From the NCBI GenBank assembly GCA_903858595.1, contig CAIOJL010000038.1, positions 1-41,087 on the forward strand: a stretch of 41,087 bases of DNA, given 5' to 3'. The notes under the pieces are model-generated. The model was not told the DNA's origin. It worked only from the letters and a program-made list of their open reading frames with translations, and ran no database searches. Position numbers and translations under genes: made by a program. This document shows positions 21,400-30,139 of this stretch, piece after piece (the first letter of the stretch is position 1; each line of letters begins with the position of its first letter). The DNA comes from an uncultured Spartobacteria bacterium. Its GTDB lineage: Bacteria; Verrucomicrobiota; Verrucomicrobiia; Chthoniobacterales; UBA6821.

Positions 21400-22845
21400 T
21401 TATCGGGGAATAGCGGTCGTGACCATCTTCACGAGAAGCTGGGGATAGAATCCGACGATCATCAGGGGCACAAGCAGAAGGATAACGCTCCATAGAGCCG
21501 TCGGCGTGATGTCCGTCAATGAGTCCCAGCGGGCCATCATCGGTCCCCAGAAGGTACTGCGGTAGGCGCGGAGCATGTAGATCGCCGAGATCACGACTCC
21601 CCAGACTCCGACGATCACCGGAAGGATCATCGCGGGTCCGTAAGCTGTGGCTCCGAAGAAGACAAGGATTTCACCGGCGAAGTTAGCGAATCCAGGAAGA
21701 CCCACGGAGGCCATTGCGGCAAATCCGAAGAGAAGACCCAAGACGGGCGTGACCTTGGCAAGACCTCCCAGTTCGGAGTAGTCGAGCGTACCGGTGCGGC
21801 GGCGGATTTCCCCGCATAGAGCGAACGCCGCGGCCACGGAAAGACCATGGGCAAACATGAGGATCATGGCGCCGTTCACACCAATGATGTTCAGCGAAGC
21901 AAGGCCGAGGAAGATGTAACCCATGTGCATCACGCTCGAGTATCCGATCGTCCAGTCGAGTCGCTTCTGGGCGACCGTGACATAGCCGATGTAGAGGATA
22001 TTGCCGATAACGAGCAGAAGAAGGAGACCGTTGAACTGGTGCATCGCCTCGGGGAAAAGCGGGATCGCAATGCGGATCAGGCCGTAGAGACCGAATTTCT
22101 TCAGCACACCGGCGTGCATCATCGCAGTGGGAGCCGGCGCGCATGCATAGGCAGGAGGCGCCCAGGAGTGGAACGGAAAGAGCGAAACCAGTGATCCGAA
22201 GCCGACGAGCAGGATCAGATAGATCACGGAAGAGGGATGGAATGTCCCGGCGGCGGCCATCTGGTCAAGCTGACGAAGATCCATGGTGCGGGAGACTGCT
22301 GGAATGCTCAGATAGAGAGCCAGCAGGCCGATCAGTAGGATAAAGCTTCCAAGGCCGAGATAGATCGTCGCTTTCCAGGCCGCGGCCTGGCGGTCTCCGG
22401 AACCCCACACGCCGATCATGATGAAGGTCGGAATCAGGGCGAGTTCATGGAAGGAGTAGAGGAAGAGTACATCCAGGGAGGCAAAGGCACCAATCACACC
22501 GGCCGAAATGAAGAGAAGGCATACGTAGTAGACTCCCTCGCGTTTATCGATCTTCGGTGCAATCCAAATGGCAGAGAGGGTCACCAGCGATGCGAGCAAC
22601 AGCATCGTGAGGGTCAGGCCATCAGCTCCCAGGGTCATGTTGATCCCGAGCTTAGGAAGAATCTTCCATTCGGAGAGAAACTGCCATCCGCCCGCAGTGA
22701 GATCGTAACGGGCAAAGAGCGCCACCGAGATCAGAATATTCAGGACGGCGGCACCGAGGGCCATGACGCGGGGGGCGGCACCGAGCATGATCAGCACAGA
22801 AGCGGCCAGCGGCAGGACGATCAGGAGAATGAGAAGAAGGCTCAT
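21400..22845 (-). CDS. nuoM: NADH-quinone oxidoreductase subunit M
   Basis: A 481-residue polytopic membrane protein. The key transmembrane Glu lies in FHELALIPTFIMIG, and the conserved Lys-containing helix appears as MMHAGVLKKFGLYGLIR; RLDWTIGYSSVMHMGYIFLG is the usual antiporter-like motif. These are the residues that NuoM-type subunits use for proton translocation. Spacing to nuoL is 31 bp. Length and order fit complex I. Confidence 0.95.
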   Translation of the reverse strand: MSLLLILLIVLPLAASVLIMLGAAPRVMALGAAVLNILISVALFARYDLTAGGWQFLSEWKILPKLGINMTLGADGLTLTMLLLASLVTLSAIWIAPKIDKREGVYYVCLLFISAGVIGAFASLDVLFLYSFHELALIPTFIMIGVWGSGDRQAAAWKATIYLGLGSFILLIGLLALYLSIPAVSRTMDLRQLDQMAAAGTFHPSSVIYLILLVGFGSLVSLFPFHSWAPPAYACAPAPTAMMHAGVLKKFGLYGLIRIAIPLFPEAMHQFNGLLLLLVIGNILYIGYVTVAQKRLDWTIGYSSVMHMGYIFLGLASLNIIGVNGAMILMFAHGLSVAAAFALCGEIRRRTGTLDYSELGGLAKVTPVLGLLFGFAAMASVGLPGFANFAGEILVFFGATAYGPAMILPVIVGVWGVVISAIYMLRAYRSTFWGPMMARWDSLTDITPTALWSVILLLVPLMIVGFYPQLLVKMVTTAIPR

Positions 22846-22876
22846 GTCAGGAAGTAGTGGTGATCGCTAAAGAGTT

Positions 22877-24712
22877 CTATCGGACGTGCAGGAGCAGGTA
22901 GATCAAGCCGACCACGCCGATACCGAAAAAGAGGGCGTAGGCCTGTATATTACCCAACTGCAGGAAACGGAGGGCAAATCCAACTGTCCAGACAAGCGTC
23001 GCGCTTCCCCGGACCAGAATTCCGTCGATGAACCATCGGTCGGTGAAGGAGCAGATTCTGGCAAAGCCTCCCTGAATGACGCGGACGATCCAGAAGTAAA
23101 GATCATCGATGTAGAAGCGATTCTCCAGGAACGGAATCCGGATCGGATCCTTAGCCACGTTGCGGTAGAGGACAAATGCAAGCGCAAGGCCGGCCAGAAA
23201 AACACCAAGGAAAATATTGGGAACAAAAGAGGGCACTTCTGGTTCGGCCAGAGAGCCAACCTCATGGAAGAAAAGATGCTCAAAGAAAGGATAACCGGCA
23301 ACGACCGCCGGAATAGCCAGCAGGATCAGCGGTATGGTCATCACGAGAGGTGACTCATGGGCGTGCTCGGAGTGCTCCGAACGAGGCTTCCCGAAGAAGA
23401 CAACCATCGCTTGGCGCATCATGTAGAAAGGGGTCAATCCGGCGGCGATAACGACCACCCAGAAGATCCCGCGGTGATGCTCCCAGGAGCAAGCCATGAT
23501 GAGGTCCTTGCTGTAGTGGCCGCTGAAGAAAGGGCAACCGGATAGAGCCAGCATACCGCAACAGTAGGTCAGGAAGGTGATCGGCATCTTGCCCTTCAGC
23601 CCGCCCATCTTCCAGATATTCTGCTCGTGGTGCATGCCGAGAATCACAGATCCAGCCGTGAGGAAAAGAAGACACTTGAAGAAGGCGTGCGTGAAGAGGT
23701 GGAACATCGGGAGCGCCGCAGAGACAGCAAGTCCCGCGCCGGTCACCATGTAGCCAAGCTGAGAGATTGTGGAGTAGGCGAGGATGCCCTTGATGTCATC
23801 CTGCTGGGTGGCAAGGATACCGGCGCCTAGTGCCGTGATCGCTCCAGTCCAGGCAACGATCTCGGAAGCCTCGGGAGAGGAAGAGAGGATCGGGAAAATA
23901 CGGGCGAGCAGATAGACACCTGCGGCGACCATGGTAGCGGCGTGAAGCAGTGAGGAGACAGGGGTCGGACCTTCCATCGAGTTCGGGAGCCAGACATGCA
24001 GCGGGAACTGGGCCGATTTACCGACCGTTCCGCAGAAGATCAGAACCACCGCAGCGGCTAGGAGCGCGGGATTCTGGATAAAGATCGGGGCAGGATGGTT
24101 GATCGCGGCGAAGGTGAAGGTTCCGCCTTCCGGACCGCCGGTAGCTATCCAGAAAAGCAGAATGCCAAGCATGAAGCCGAAATCGCCGATCCTATTCACC
24201 AGGAAGGCCTGCTTAGCGGCATCGGAGGCCGAGGCCTTATGATAATAATGCCCGATCAGGATGTAGGAGCTGACTCCGACCAGTTCCCAGAAGATGAACA
24301 TCATCACCAGGTTGTTAGCGAGGACGATGCCGAGCATCGAAAAGAGGAAAAGGGCCAGGCCAGCGAAGAAGCGCCAGTAACCGACCTCCTCCTTCATATA
24401 GCCGATGGAGTAGATGAAGACGATCGGGGCAATCGTGGTCACCACGACCAGCATGGTGCGGCTCAGGGGATCGAGCGCCAGATCGAAGGGAATCGACAAG
24501 GTCTGTCCGAAATCAACCCAGTTGAATCCGTGGTAAATCCCATCGGCACTCTTGGCGAAGAGGATCCACCCGCCGACGGTCGTCATCAATGCGGAGAGGA
24601 TGGCCAATCCGGCAGCAAGCGGCTTGCTTACGCGGGTCACAAAAAGGATCAACGCCGCCGCAACCAGCGGTACGAAAAGGATGATCCAGGCGATAGTGGA
24701 GAGGTTCATCAA
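22877..24712 (-). CDS. nuoL: NADH-quinone oxidoreductase subunit L
   Basis: A 611-residue protein, the largest antiporter-like subunit of complex I. MFIFWELVGVSSYILIGHYY carries the conserved Glu. FPLHVWLPNSMEGPTPVSSL and DDIKGILAYSTISQLGYM are family hallmarks. The C-terminal extension (lateral helix plus final membrane helix) is present. Two adjacent ATGs are possible starts. It starts 10 bp after nuoK ends. Confidence 0.96.
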   Translation of the reverse strand: MMNLSTIAWIILFVPLVAAALILFVTRVSKPLAAGLAILSALMTTVGGWILFAKSADGIYHGFNWVDFGQTLSIPFDLALDPLSRTMLVVVTTIAPIVFIYSIGYMKEEVGYWRFFAGLALFLFSMLGIVLANNLVMMFIFWELVGVSSYILIGHYYHKASASDAAKQAFLVNRIGDFGFMLGILLFWIATGGPEGGTFTFAAINHPAPIFIQNPALLAAAVVLIFCGTVGKSAQFPLHVWLPNSMEGPTPVSSLLHAATMVAAGVYLLARIFPILSSSPEASEIVAWTGAITALGAGILATQQDDIKGILAYSTISQLGYMVTGAGLAVSAALPMFHLFTHAFFKCLLFLTAGSVILGMHHEQNIWKMGGLKGKMPITFLTYCCGMLALSGCPFFSGHYSKDLIMACSWEHHRGIFWVVVIAAGLTPFYMMRQAMVVFFGKPRSEHSEHAHESPLVMTIPLILLAIPAVVAGYPFFEHLFFHEVGSLAEPEVPSFVPNIFLGVFLAGLALAFVLYRNVAKDPIRIPFLENRFYIDDLYFWIVRVIQGGFARICSFTDRWFIDGILVRGSATLVWTVGFALRFLQLGNIQAYALFFGIGVVGLIYLLLHVR

Positions 24713-24722
24713 AGAAAAGTGG

Positions 24723-25040
24723 TCAGAATTTCAGTGTATCGAGATCCTCGACATGGGTGGTCTGGCGAGCGCGGTAGAGGGAGACGATGATCGCCAGTCC
24801 GACGGCAACCTCGGCAGCTGCCACGGATATGATGAAGAAAACCAGGATCTGAGCATTGTAGTTCTGGTGACCCGAGACCAGCCCGTAGCGGGAGAAGGCC
24901 ACCAGTGAAAGATTCGCGGCATTGAGCATCAACTCAAGACCCATGAAGATCACGATGATGCTGCGGCGGAGCATCACGACACCGAGGCCGGTGGCAAAGA
25001 GAAGCCCGCTGGCGATCAGATAATTGGCGAGTATGGGCAT
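24723..25040 (-). CDS. nuoK: NADH-quinone oxidoreductase subunit K
   Basis: A 105-residue protein with three membrane helices. The conserved Glu-containing helices appear as IIVIFMGLELMLNAANL and VAAAEVAVGLAIIVSL, the usual NuoK features on the proton path. It starts 19 bp after nuoJ ends. Confidence 0.95.
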   Translation of the reverse strand: MPILANYLIASGLLFATGLGVVMLRRSIIVIFMGLELMLNAANLSLVAFSRYGLVSGHQNYNAQILVFFIISVAAAEVAVGLAIIVSLYRARQTTHVEDLDTLKF

Positions 25041-25059
25041 GCGTGTGAGTGTGGGATGC

Positions 25060-25563
25060 TTAGCGGAGGGTTCGGCGACTCAGGACAACCACTCCGACCG
25101 TAGCGGAGAGCAGGAGGACGCCGATGACCTCAAAGGGGAGCCGGAAGGAATGAAAGAGGGTCATGCCGATCATCTTCACGTCCGAAAGCTGCGGTCCTGC
25201 AATCGTGGGTGTCGGGATAGCAAAGGCGGGGGTGGATAGGATCACTTGGGTCATGATCGAGAGGAAGGCGGCCACGACAAGAACTCCCCCGAGAGTCACG
25301 CCGAAGTTCAGACGGCGGCTCTTCTCCTCACGCAGATCCAGAAGCATGATGATGAAAAGGAAGAGCACCATCACCGCACCCGCATAGACCAGTACCTGGA
25401 TGACTCCGATGAAGGTCGCATCGAGAGTCACGTAAAGTGCTGCAAGGCATATGAAGGACATGACCAGGCTCATCGCGCAGGAGACGGGATTGCGCAGCAG
25501 GACGACACTCACCCCGAAGAGGAGCATCAGCGTGGCAAAGAACCAGAAGGCGGCGAGGAGCAT
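25060..25563 (-). CDS. nuoJ: NADH-quinone oxidoreductase subunit J
   Basis: A 167-residue protein with five hydrophobic segments. VQVLVYAGAVMVLFLFIIML matches the conserved NuoJ helix with its pi-bulge (VYAGAVMVLFLF). It sits between nuoI and nuoK as usual. The 143-bp gap to nuoI is longer than the others in the operon and contains short GAAACCT repeats (25601-25616). Confidence 0.93.
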   Translation of the reverse strand: MLLAAFWFFATLMLLFGVSVVLLRNPVSCAMSLVMSFICLAALYVTLDATFIGVIQVLVYAGAVMVLFLFIIMLLDLREEKSRRLNFGVTLGGVLVVAAFLSIMTQVILSTPAFAIPTPTIAGPQLSDVKMIGMTLFHSFRLPFEVIGVLLLSATVGVVVLSRRTLR

Positions 25564-25706
25564 GGTGTTCGGAAAAGATGAATTATGAAGGATGAGACTT
25601 GAAACCTGAAACCTGAGTCAGAAGGAATTTAAGAGCTGGAGATTGGAAGGAATGGGGATTGGGGAGAAGCTTCTATCTTTTTCACTCTTTTAACCTCGGA
25701 TCGGTG

Positions 25707-26237
25707 TTACTTCAGCTCGTTCCACTTGAAGGTGAGACCCTTCATGACACCGCCCAGCTTGTAGAGAGTCTTCTTGTCATGGACCATCTCGGCGCGATTG
25801 AGACCTGTGATGGAGTAGTCCTTGCGGAGGAAAATAGCTTCTTCGGGGCAGACCTCCTCGCAGAGACCGCAGTAGATGCAGCGGGCCATGTCGATGTCGA
25901 ACTCCTCGGGACGCTTCTCAACCTTTCGCCATTTGTCGTTCTCGGGGATCTCCATCGGCTTGATGGTGATCGCACGTGGGGGGCAGATGAATTCGCAGAG
26001 CTGGCAAGAAACACATTTTTCTCTGCCATTTTCATCGACGACAAGCGTGGGGGCGCCACGGTACCAGTCGGGCAGGTTGGCATCCCATTTCTCCTCGGGA
26101 TACTGCATGGTGACGATTCCCTTGTTGAAGAGGGCTCTTTTCAAATGCTTCCAGGTGATCGCGAGTCCCGCGAAGATCGACGGCAGGTAGCACTTCTCCG
26201 CGAAAGTAAGCTTGGGACGATTGACGACGATAGGCAT
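25707..26237 (-). CDS. nuoI: NADH-quinone oxidoreductase subunit I
   Basis: A 176-residue ferredoxin-like subunit. Two [4Fe-4S] motifs are complete: CVSCQLCEFICP (Cys 75, 78, 81, 85) and CIYCGLCEEVCP (Cys 120, 123, 126, 130). They hold clusters N6a and N6b that pass electrons to N2 near the quinone site. The N-terminal amphipathic helix region fits NuoI. It is the only peripheral-arm subunit encoded in this run. Confidence 0.96.
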   Translation of the reverse strand: MPIVVNRPKLTFAEKCYLPSIFAGLAITWKHLKRALFNKGIVTMQYPEEKWDANLPDWYRGAPTLVVDENGREKCVSCQLCEFICPPRAITIKPMEIPENDKWRKVEKRPEEFDIDMARCIYCGLCEEVCPEEAIFLRKDYSITGLNRAEMVHDKKTLYKLGGVMKGLTFKWNELK

Positions 26238-26285
26238 GGGATCGGTTTGGTTGGAAAGTTTAGTGATGAACGATCATGCCCATGA

Positions 26286-27479
26286 TCAATGGTGCACGAC
26301 GGCAAGAATGATCGCAGTGAGAAAAATATTGAAGAGCGCGATGGGGAAGAAACCGAGCCAACCGAGCTTCATCAGCTGATCGTAGCGGAAGCGGGGAAGT
26401 GTCCAGCGAATCCAGATCATGAAGAGGAGAATAACAGACACCTTTGCGAACCAGGCCCCGATGTTCACCAGACCCCAGAACCAGCCGTGAGAGCCATCTG
26501 GGATGATAGGCAGACTCCAGCCTCCTAGGAAGATGGAGACGATAGCCCCGGAACCGGCGAACATCGCGGCGTATTCGCCGAGGAAGAACGATGCGAAGTT
26601 CATCGAGGAATACTCGGTATGGTATCCGCCGACGAGCTCCTGCTCGGCCTCAGGAAGATCAAATGGGAGACGGTTCGTCTCCGCGAAGATCGAAACCAGG
26701 AAGATCACGAAAGAGACCATCATGGGAATCCAGAGCAGGAAACGTTCCAGACTCACGCCGGCAATCAGGGAGTGGATCAGATCCTTGGGATGCAAGAGCT
26801 GATCCAGAGAGAAACCATGCGGCCAGTAGGGAGCCACCAGCCAACCGTTCTTAATTTGCCAGTCCACGATCTCATTGATGTTGAGTGTGCCGCAGACCAT
26901 AAAAATCGGGATGATCGAGAGGCCGAGCGAAAGCTCGTAGGAGATCATCTGAGAAGAGGAACGGATGCCTCCGATAAACGGGAATTTCGAGTTCGAGGCC
27001 CATCCGGCAATCGTGATGCCGTAGACGCTGAGGGAAGTGACGGCGAAGATAAAGAGAACGCCTACATTGATATTGGCGATGGTCATCTCGACTCCGAAGA
27101 GCGAGCTGCCGAAGGGAAGCACAGCCAGCACCAACAGAGGCGGGAGCAGGACCAGCTTCGGAGCGAGCCAGAAGAAGAACTTGTTTACACCGGCTGGGAC
27201 GAAGTTCTCCTTGGTCAGGAGCTTCACCGGATCGGCAATCATCTGGCCCAATCCCCAGAGAGGAATATCCTTTTTACCCCCGAGGAGAGTCATCGGAATA
27301 CCGACTCGGTTCGGGCCGATGCGGTCCTGAATGAAGGCGCTGACCTTACGCTCGGCAAACACGGTGACCGAAACGACGCCGAGAACCACGTTCAACAGGA
27401 TGAAGGTCTTCAGGAAAGTCGTCCAAATGAGGAACACCAATGGCGTGGTAAGAAAATGAAGGATCAGAGCGGTGTCCAT
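26286..27479 (-). CDS. nuoH: NADH-quinone oxidoreductase subunit H
   Basis: A 397-residue membrane protein with eight or more hydrophobic segments. It has the family marks DRIGPNRVG and AETNRLPFDLPEAEQELVGG followed by YHTEYS; these line the quinone-binding cavity. At 397 residues it is longer than the ~325-residue E. coli protein, with extra loop sequence around a PHGFSLDQLLHPKDL stretch. It is the first gene of this nuo run; upstream is a 151-bp gap to purB with no recognisable promoter. Confidence 0.95.
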   Translation of the reverse strand: MDTALILHFLTTPLVFLIWTTFLKTFILLNVVLGVVSVTVFAERKVSAFIQDRIGPNRVGIPMTLLGGKKDIPLWGLGQMIADPVKLLTKENFVPAGVNKFFFWLAPKLVLLPPLLVLAVLPFGSSLFGVEMTIANINVGVLFIFAVTSLSVYGITIAGWASNSKFPFIGGIRSSSQMISYELSLGLSIIPIFMVCGTLNINEIVDWQIKNGWLVAPYWPHGFSLDQLLHPKDLIHSLIAGVSLERFLLWIPMMVSFVIFLVSIFAETNRLPFDLPEAEQELVGGYHTEYSSMNFASFFLGEYAAMFAGSGAIVSIFLGGWSLPIIPDGSHGWFWGLVNIGAWFAKVSVILLFMIWIRWTLPRFRYDQLMKLGWLGFFPIALFNIFLTAIILAVVHH

Positions 27480-27630
27480 GAGTCTCGTTTAAGATCGAAG
27501 CCTAAATGTGGTATCCTTCCGCCGTCCGAGTGTCGAGACGCAAGAGAGAAAAAACACCTCTCGGCGCTCCCCTATCAATGGATCCCCGTCTTTCTGTCAG
27601 GTTGGGGATGGAACGTAGAATCAATTTCTT

Positions 27631-28929
27631 TTAAACCTCGATCCCGACTTTTCTCAAACGCTCCTCCACGTTGGCGAAGTGACGCTCGGGCGAGCAGATC
27701 CGACTGAGTTCGGCCGCATCGATGTGCTCCATGACCTCGCTCTCCTCGCTGAGGGTCTGGAGGAGAGGAATCTTCTCGGCCCAGGTCCTCATGGCGGCGC
27801 GCTGGACAGCCTCATAGGCATTCTTACGAGCCATGCCTCGGTCGGTGAGCTCGAGCAGGACCGCCTGGCTTCCCCAGAGTCCGAGGGTCAGGTCCATGTT
27901 CCGCTTCATGTGTTCAGGGTAGACCGTCAGATCGCGCACGAGACGAGTGAGGAGAACCAGCATGTAGTCAAGCAGTGTGCAGGAATCGGGCAGAATGATC
28001 CGTTCGGCGCTAGAATGACTGATGTCGCGCTCGTGCCAGAGGGCTACATTTTCCATGGCGGTCTGGGCGTTTCCGCGCAGGACACGGGCCAGTCCGCAGA
28101 GGCGCTCACCGGTGATGGGATTGCGTTTATGGGGCATGGCGGAACTCCCCTTCTGGCCCTTGGCGAAGGCCTCCTCCACTTCGAGTACCTCGGTGCGCTG
28201 GAGATGGCGGAACTCAGTGGCCCAGCAGTCAATGGAGCAGCCGATCAGGGCGATCGTCATCATGAACTCGGCATGACGGTCGCGCTGGATGATCTGCGTC
28301 GAGATATTGGCGGGCTTCAGCCCGAGCTTTTCGCAGACATAGGCCTCGACCTTCAGATCGAGGTGGGCGTTCGTCCCGACGGCCCCACTCAGCATGCCGT
28401 AAGCGACGCGATCGCGCGTCTCCTTCAGACGCTCGATGGATCGGCTGAACTCATCATACATCACGCCGAGTTTCAGACCGAAGGTCACTGGTTCCGCATG
28501 GATGCCGTGACTGCGGCCGATCATCGGGGTGAACTTGTGCTCCTTGGCCCGGGCGGCGATGGCCACGAGGAGTTCCTCAAGATCCTTGAGCAGGATGTCT
28601 GCCGACTCGACCATCTGGACCGCAAGAGTCGTGTCGAGCAAATCGGAAGAGGTGAGGCCACGGTGAATCCAGCGGGCCGGCTCGCCGACATGGACGGCGA
28701 CCTCCTCCAGGAAGGCGATCACGTCATGGTTCGTCCTCTTCTCGATTTCGCGTACCTCCTCGATGCGGAAGGTTCCCTTCTCACGAATAGTCTTGGCATC
28801 TTCCTTGGGAACGATCCCGAGCTCGGCCATCCCCTCGCAGGCCAGAGTCTCGATCTCGAGCCAGATTTCCAGTTTACGTTGCTCCGTCCATAGGGAGCGC
28901 ATCTCGGGTCGGCTATAGCGTTCAATCAT
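27631..28929 (-). CDS. purB: Adenylosuccinate lyase
   Basis: A 432-residue fumarase/aspartase-superfamily enzyme. It has the signature GSSAMPHKRNP (261-271), HRGLTSSDLLDT (89-100) and the catalytic-base region GRSHGIHAEP (138-147). It cleaves SAICAR and adenylosuccinate, releasing fumarate, in purine synthesis. It lies between sucB and nuoH on the same strand, but no other pur gene is nearby. No Shine-Dalgarno sequence precedes ATG 28929. Confidence 0.96.
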   Translation of the reverse strand: MIERYSRPEMRSLWTEQRKLEIWLEIETLACEGMAELGIVPKEDAKTIREKGTFRIEEVREIEKRTNHDVIAFLEEVAVHVGEPARWIHRGLTSSDLLDTTLAVQMVESADILLKDLEELLVAIAARAKEHKFTPMIGRSHGIHAEPVTFGLKLGVMYDEFSRSIERLKETRDRVAYGMLSGAVGTNAHLDLKVEAYVCEKLGLKPANISTQIIQRDRHAEFMMTIALIGCSIDCWATEFRHLQRTEVLEVEEAFAKGQKGSSAMPHKRNPITGERLCGLARVLRGNAQTAMENVALWHERDISHSSAERIILPDSCTLLDYMLVLLTRLVRDLTVYPEHMKRNMDLTLGLWGSQAVLLELTDRGMARKNAYEAVQRAAMRTWAEKIPLLQTLSEESEVMEHIDAAELSRICSPERHFANVEERLRKVGIEV

Positions 28930-29007
28930 CGGAGAAGTCTAGCGTTCAGACGTCGCCAAGGAAGTCTCTTTTGAATGGAGATGCCCATTCCAATCTCTCT
29001 TTTAGGA

Positions 29008-30105
29008 CTAATCCAAAAAGAGTCGCACCGGATTCTCGAGAGCTTCCTTGATCTTGATCAGGAAAGTCACCGCCTCCTTGCCGTCGACGACCCGGTGGTC
29101 ATAGGAGAGAGCTAGATACATCATCGGGCGTATCTCCACCTTGCCATTGATGGCGACAGGACGCTCTTGGATCTTGTGCATGCCAAGGATGCCGCTCTGG
29201 GGCGGATTCAGGATCGGGGTACTGAGGAGGGATCCATAGACGCCGCCGTTGGAGATGGTGAAGCAGCCACCCTGAAGGTCGGAGAGTCCGATCTTTCCCT
29301 CGCGGGCTTTCACGGCGAAGCCTACAAGTTCCTTCTCAAGGCCGGCCAGAGAGAGCTTCTCGCAGTCGCGTAGGACGGGAACCATGAGTCCCTTCTCCGT
29401 GCCTACAGCCACGCCGATGTCGTAGTAGTGGTTCTCGATGAGTTCGTCCCCCTCGAGTTGGGCATTGATCTGGGGAATTACCTGAAGGGCCTCCACCACG
29501 GCCTTGATGAAGAAGGACATGAAGCCGAGCTTCACACCATACTTGGCCTGGAAGCCCTCCTGAACCTCTTTGCGAAGATTCATGACGGCGCTCATGTCGA
29601 CCTCGTTGAAGGTGGTCAGGATAGCGGCGGTCTGCTGGGCATTGACTAACTGGAGAGCGATTTTCCGGCGGAGAGGGGTAAGCTTGCGGCGAGTCACTCG
29701 CCCTTCGGGCTGCGCCTTAGGCGCGGGGGATGGGGAATGGGCAATCGGTGATGGGGTGGGAACTGGAGCGGCCTTGGGTGCTTCGGCCACAGGTACTGGC
29801 TTGGTCTCGGGCTTTTTCTCAGCCACTTCAGCCTTCAGCCTTTCGCCTTCAGCCTTTTTTGGTGCGGCCGCGGCCGTATCAATCTCGGCGACTGTAGAGC
29901 CGATCGGAATCTCGGTGCCTTCGGCGACTTGGATTTTCAGGACTCCGGCCTCCAGGGCTGTGACCTCCGAAGAGACCTTATCGGTATCGAGTGTGAAGAG
30001 AAGGTCGCCCACGGCGACATGATCCCCGTCTTTTTTATGCCAGGCGGAGAGAACTCCGGAAGTAATGGATTCGCCGACGGCAGGTACGATGACAGCAACG
30101 CTCAT
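29008..30105 (-). CDS. sucB: 2-oxoglutarate dehydrogenase E2 (dihydrolipoyl succinyltransferase), lacking the E3-binding domain
   Basis: A 365-residue protein. The lipoyl domain is residues 1-76 with lipoylated Lys43 in DTDKVSSE. A Pro/Ala/Lys-rich linker runs ~77-138. The catalytic acyltransferase domain runs ~139-365 and ends with SYDHRVVDG (His337, Asp341). It transfers succinyl groups to CoA. The ~35-residue peripheral subunit-binding domain that normally sits between linker and catalytic domain to hold E3 is not visible; the sequence passes from the linker straight into [14 protein letters not shown]. Family assignment to E2o rather than E2p rests on its position 34 bp after sucA. Part of the linker is made of 7-bp DNA repeats (29830-29857). 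Confidence 0.9.
   Translation of the reverse strand: MSVAVIVPAVGESITSGVLSAWHKKDGDHVAVGDLLFTLDTDKVSSEVTALEAGVLKIQVAEGTEIPIGSTVAEIDTAAAAPKKAEGERLKAEVAEKKPETKPVPVAEAPKAAPVPTPSPIAHSPSPAPKAQPEGRVTRRKLTPLRRKIALQLVNAQQTAAILTTFNEVDMSAVMNLRKEVQEGFQAKYGVKLGFMSFFIKAVVEALQVIPQINAQLEGDELIENHYYDIGVAVGTEKGLMVPVLRDCEKLSLAGLEKELVGFAVKAREGKIGLSDLQGGCFTISNGGVYGSLLSTPILNPPQSGILGMHKIQERPVAINGKVEIRPMMYLALSYDHRVVDGKEAVTFLIKIKEALENPVRLFLD
29830..29857. repeat. Heptamer repeats inside the sucB linker
   Basis: On the plus strand the sequence is four 7-bp units, AGCCTTC, AGCCTTT, CGCCTTC, AGCCTTT, encoding [10 protein letters not shown] of the E2 linker on the minus strand. The intergenic tract at 37960-37987 is four copies of AGCCTTT. 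Twenty-eight bases is not a multiple of three, so an expansion here would have needed compensation. Confidence 0.6.
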
Positions 30106-30139
30106 GATGGGAATGGTTGGGAGTTGGGAGATTTGTTCG

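Noticed and set aside
27480-27630. Terminator-like T-run between purB and nuoH
   Set aside because: On the minus strand GAGAGGTGTTTTTTCTCTC has a T-run in the loop rather than after the stem, so it does not fit an intrinsic terminator.
27679-28893. Long antisense frame over purB
   Set aside because: Same reason; purB motifs on the minus strand are unambiguous.
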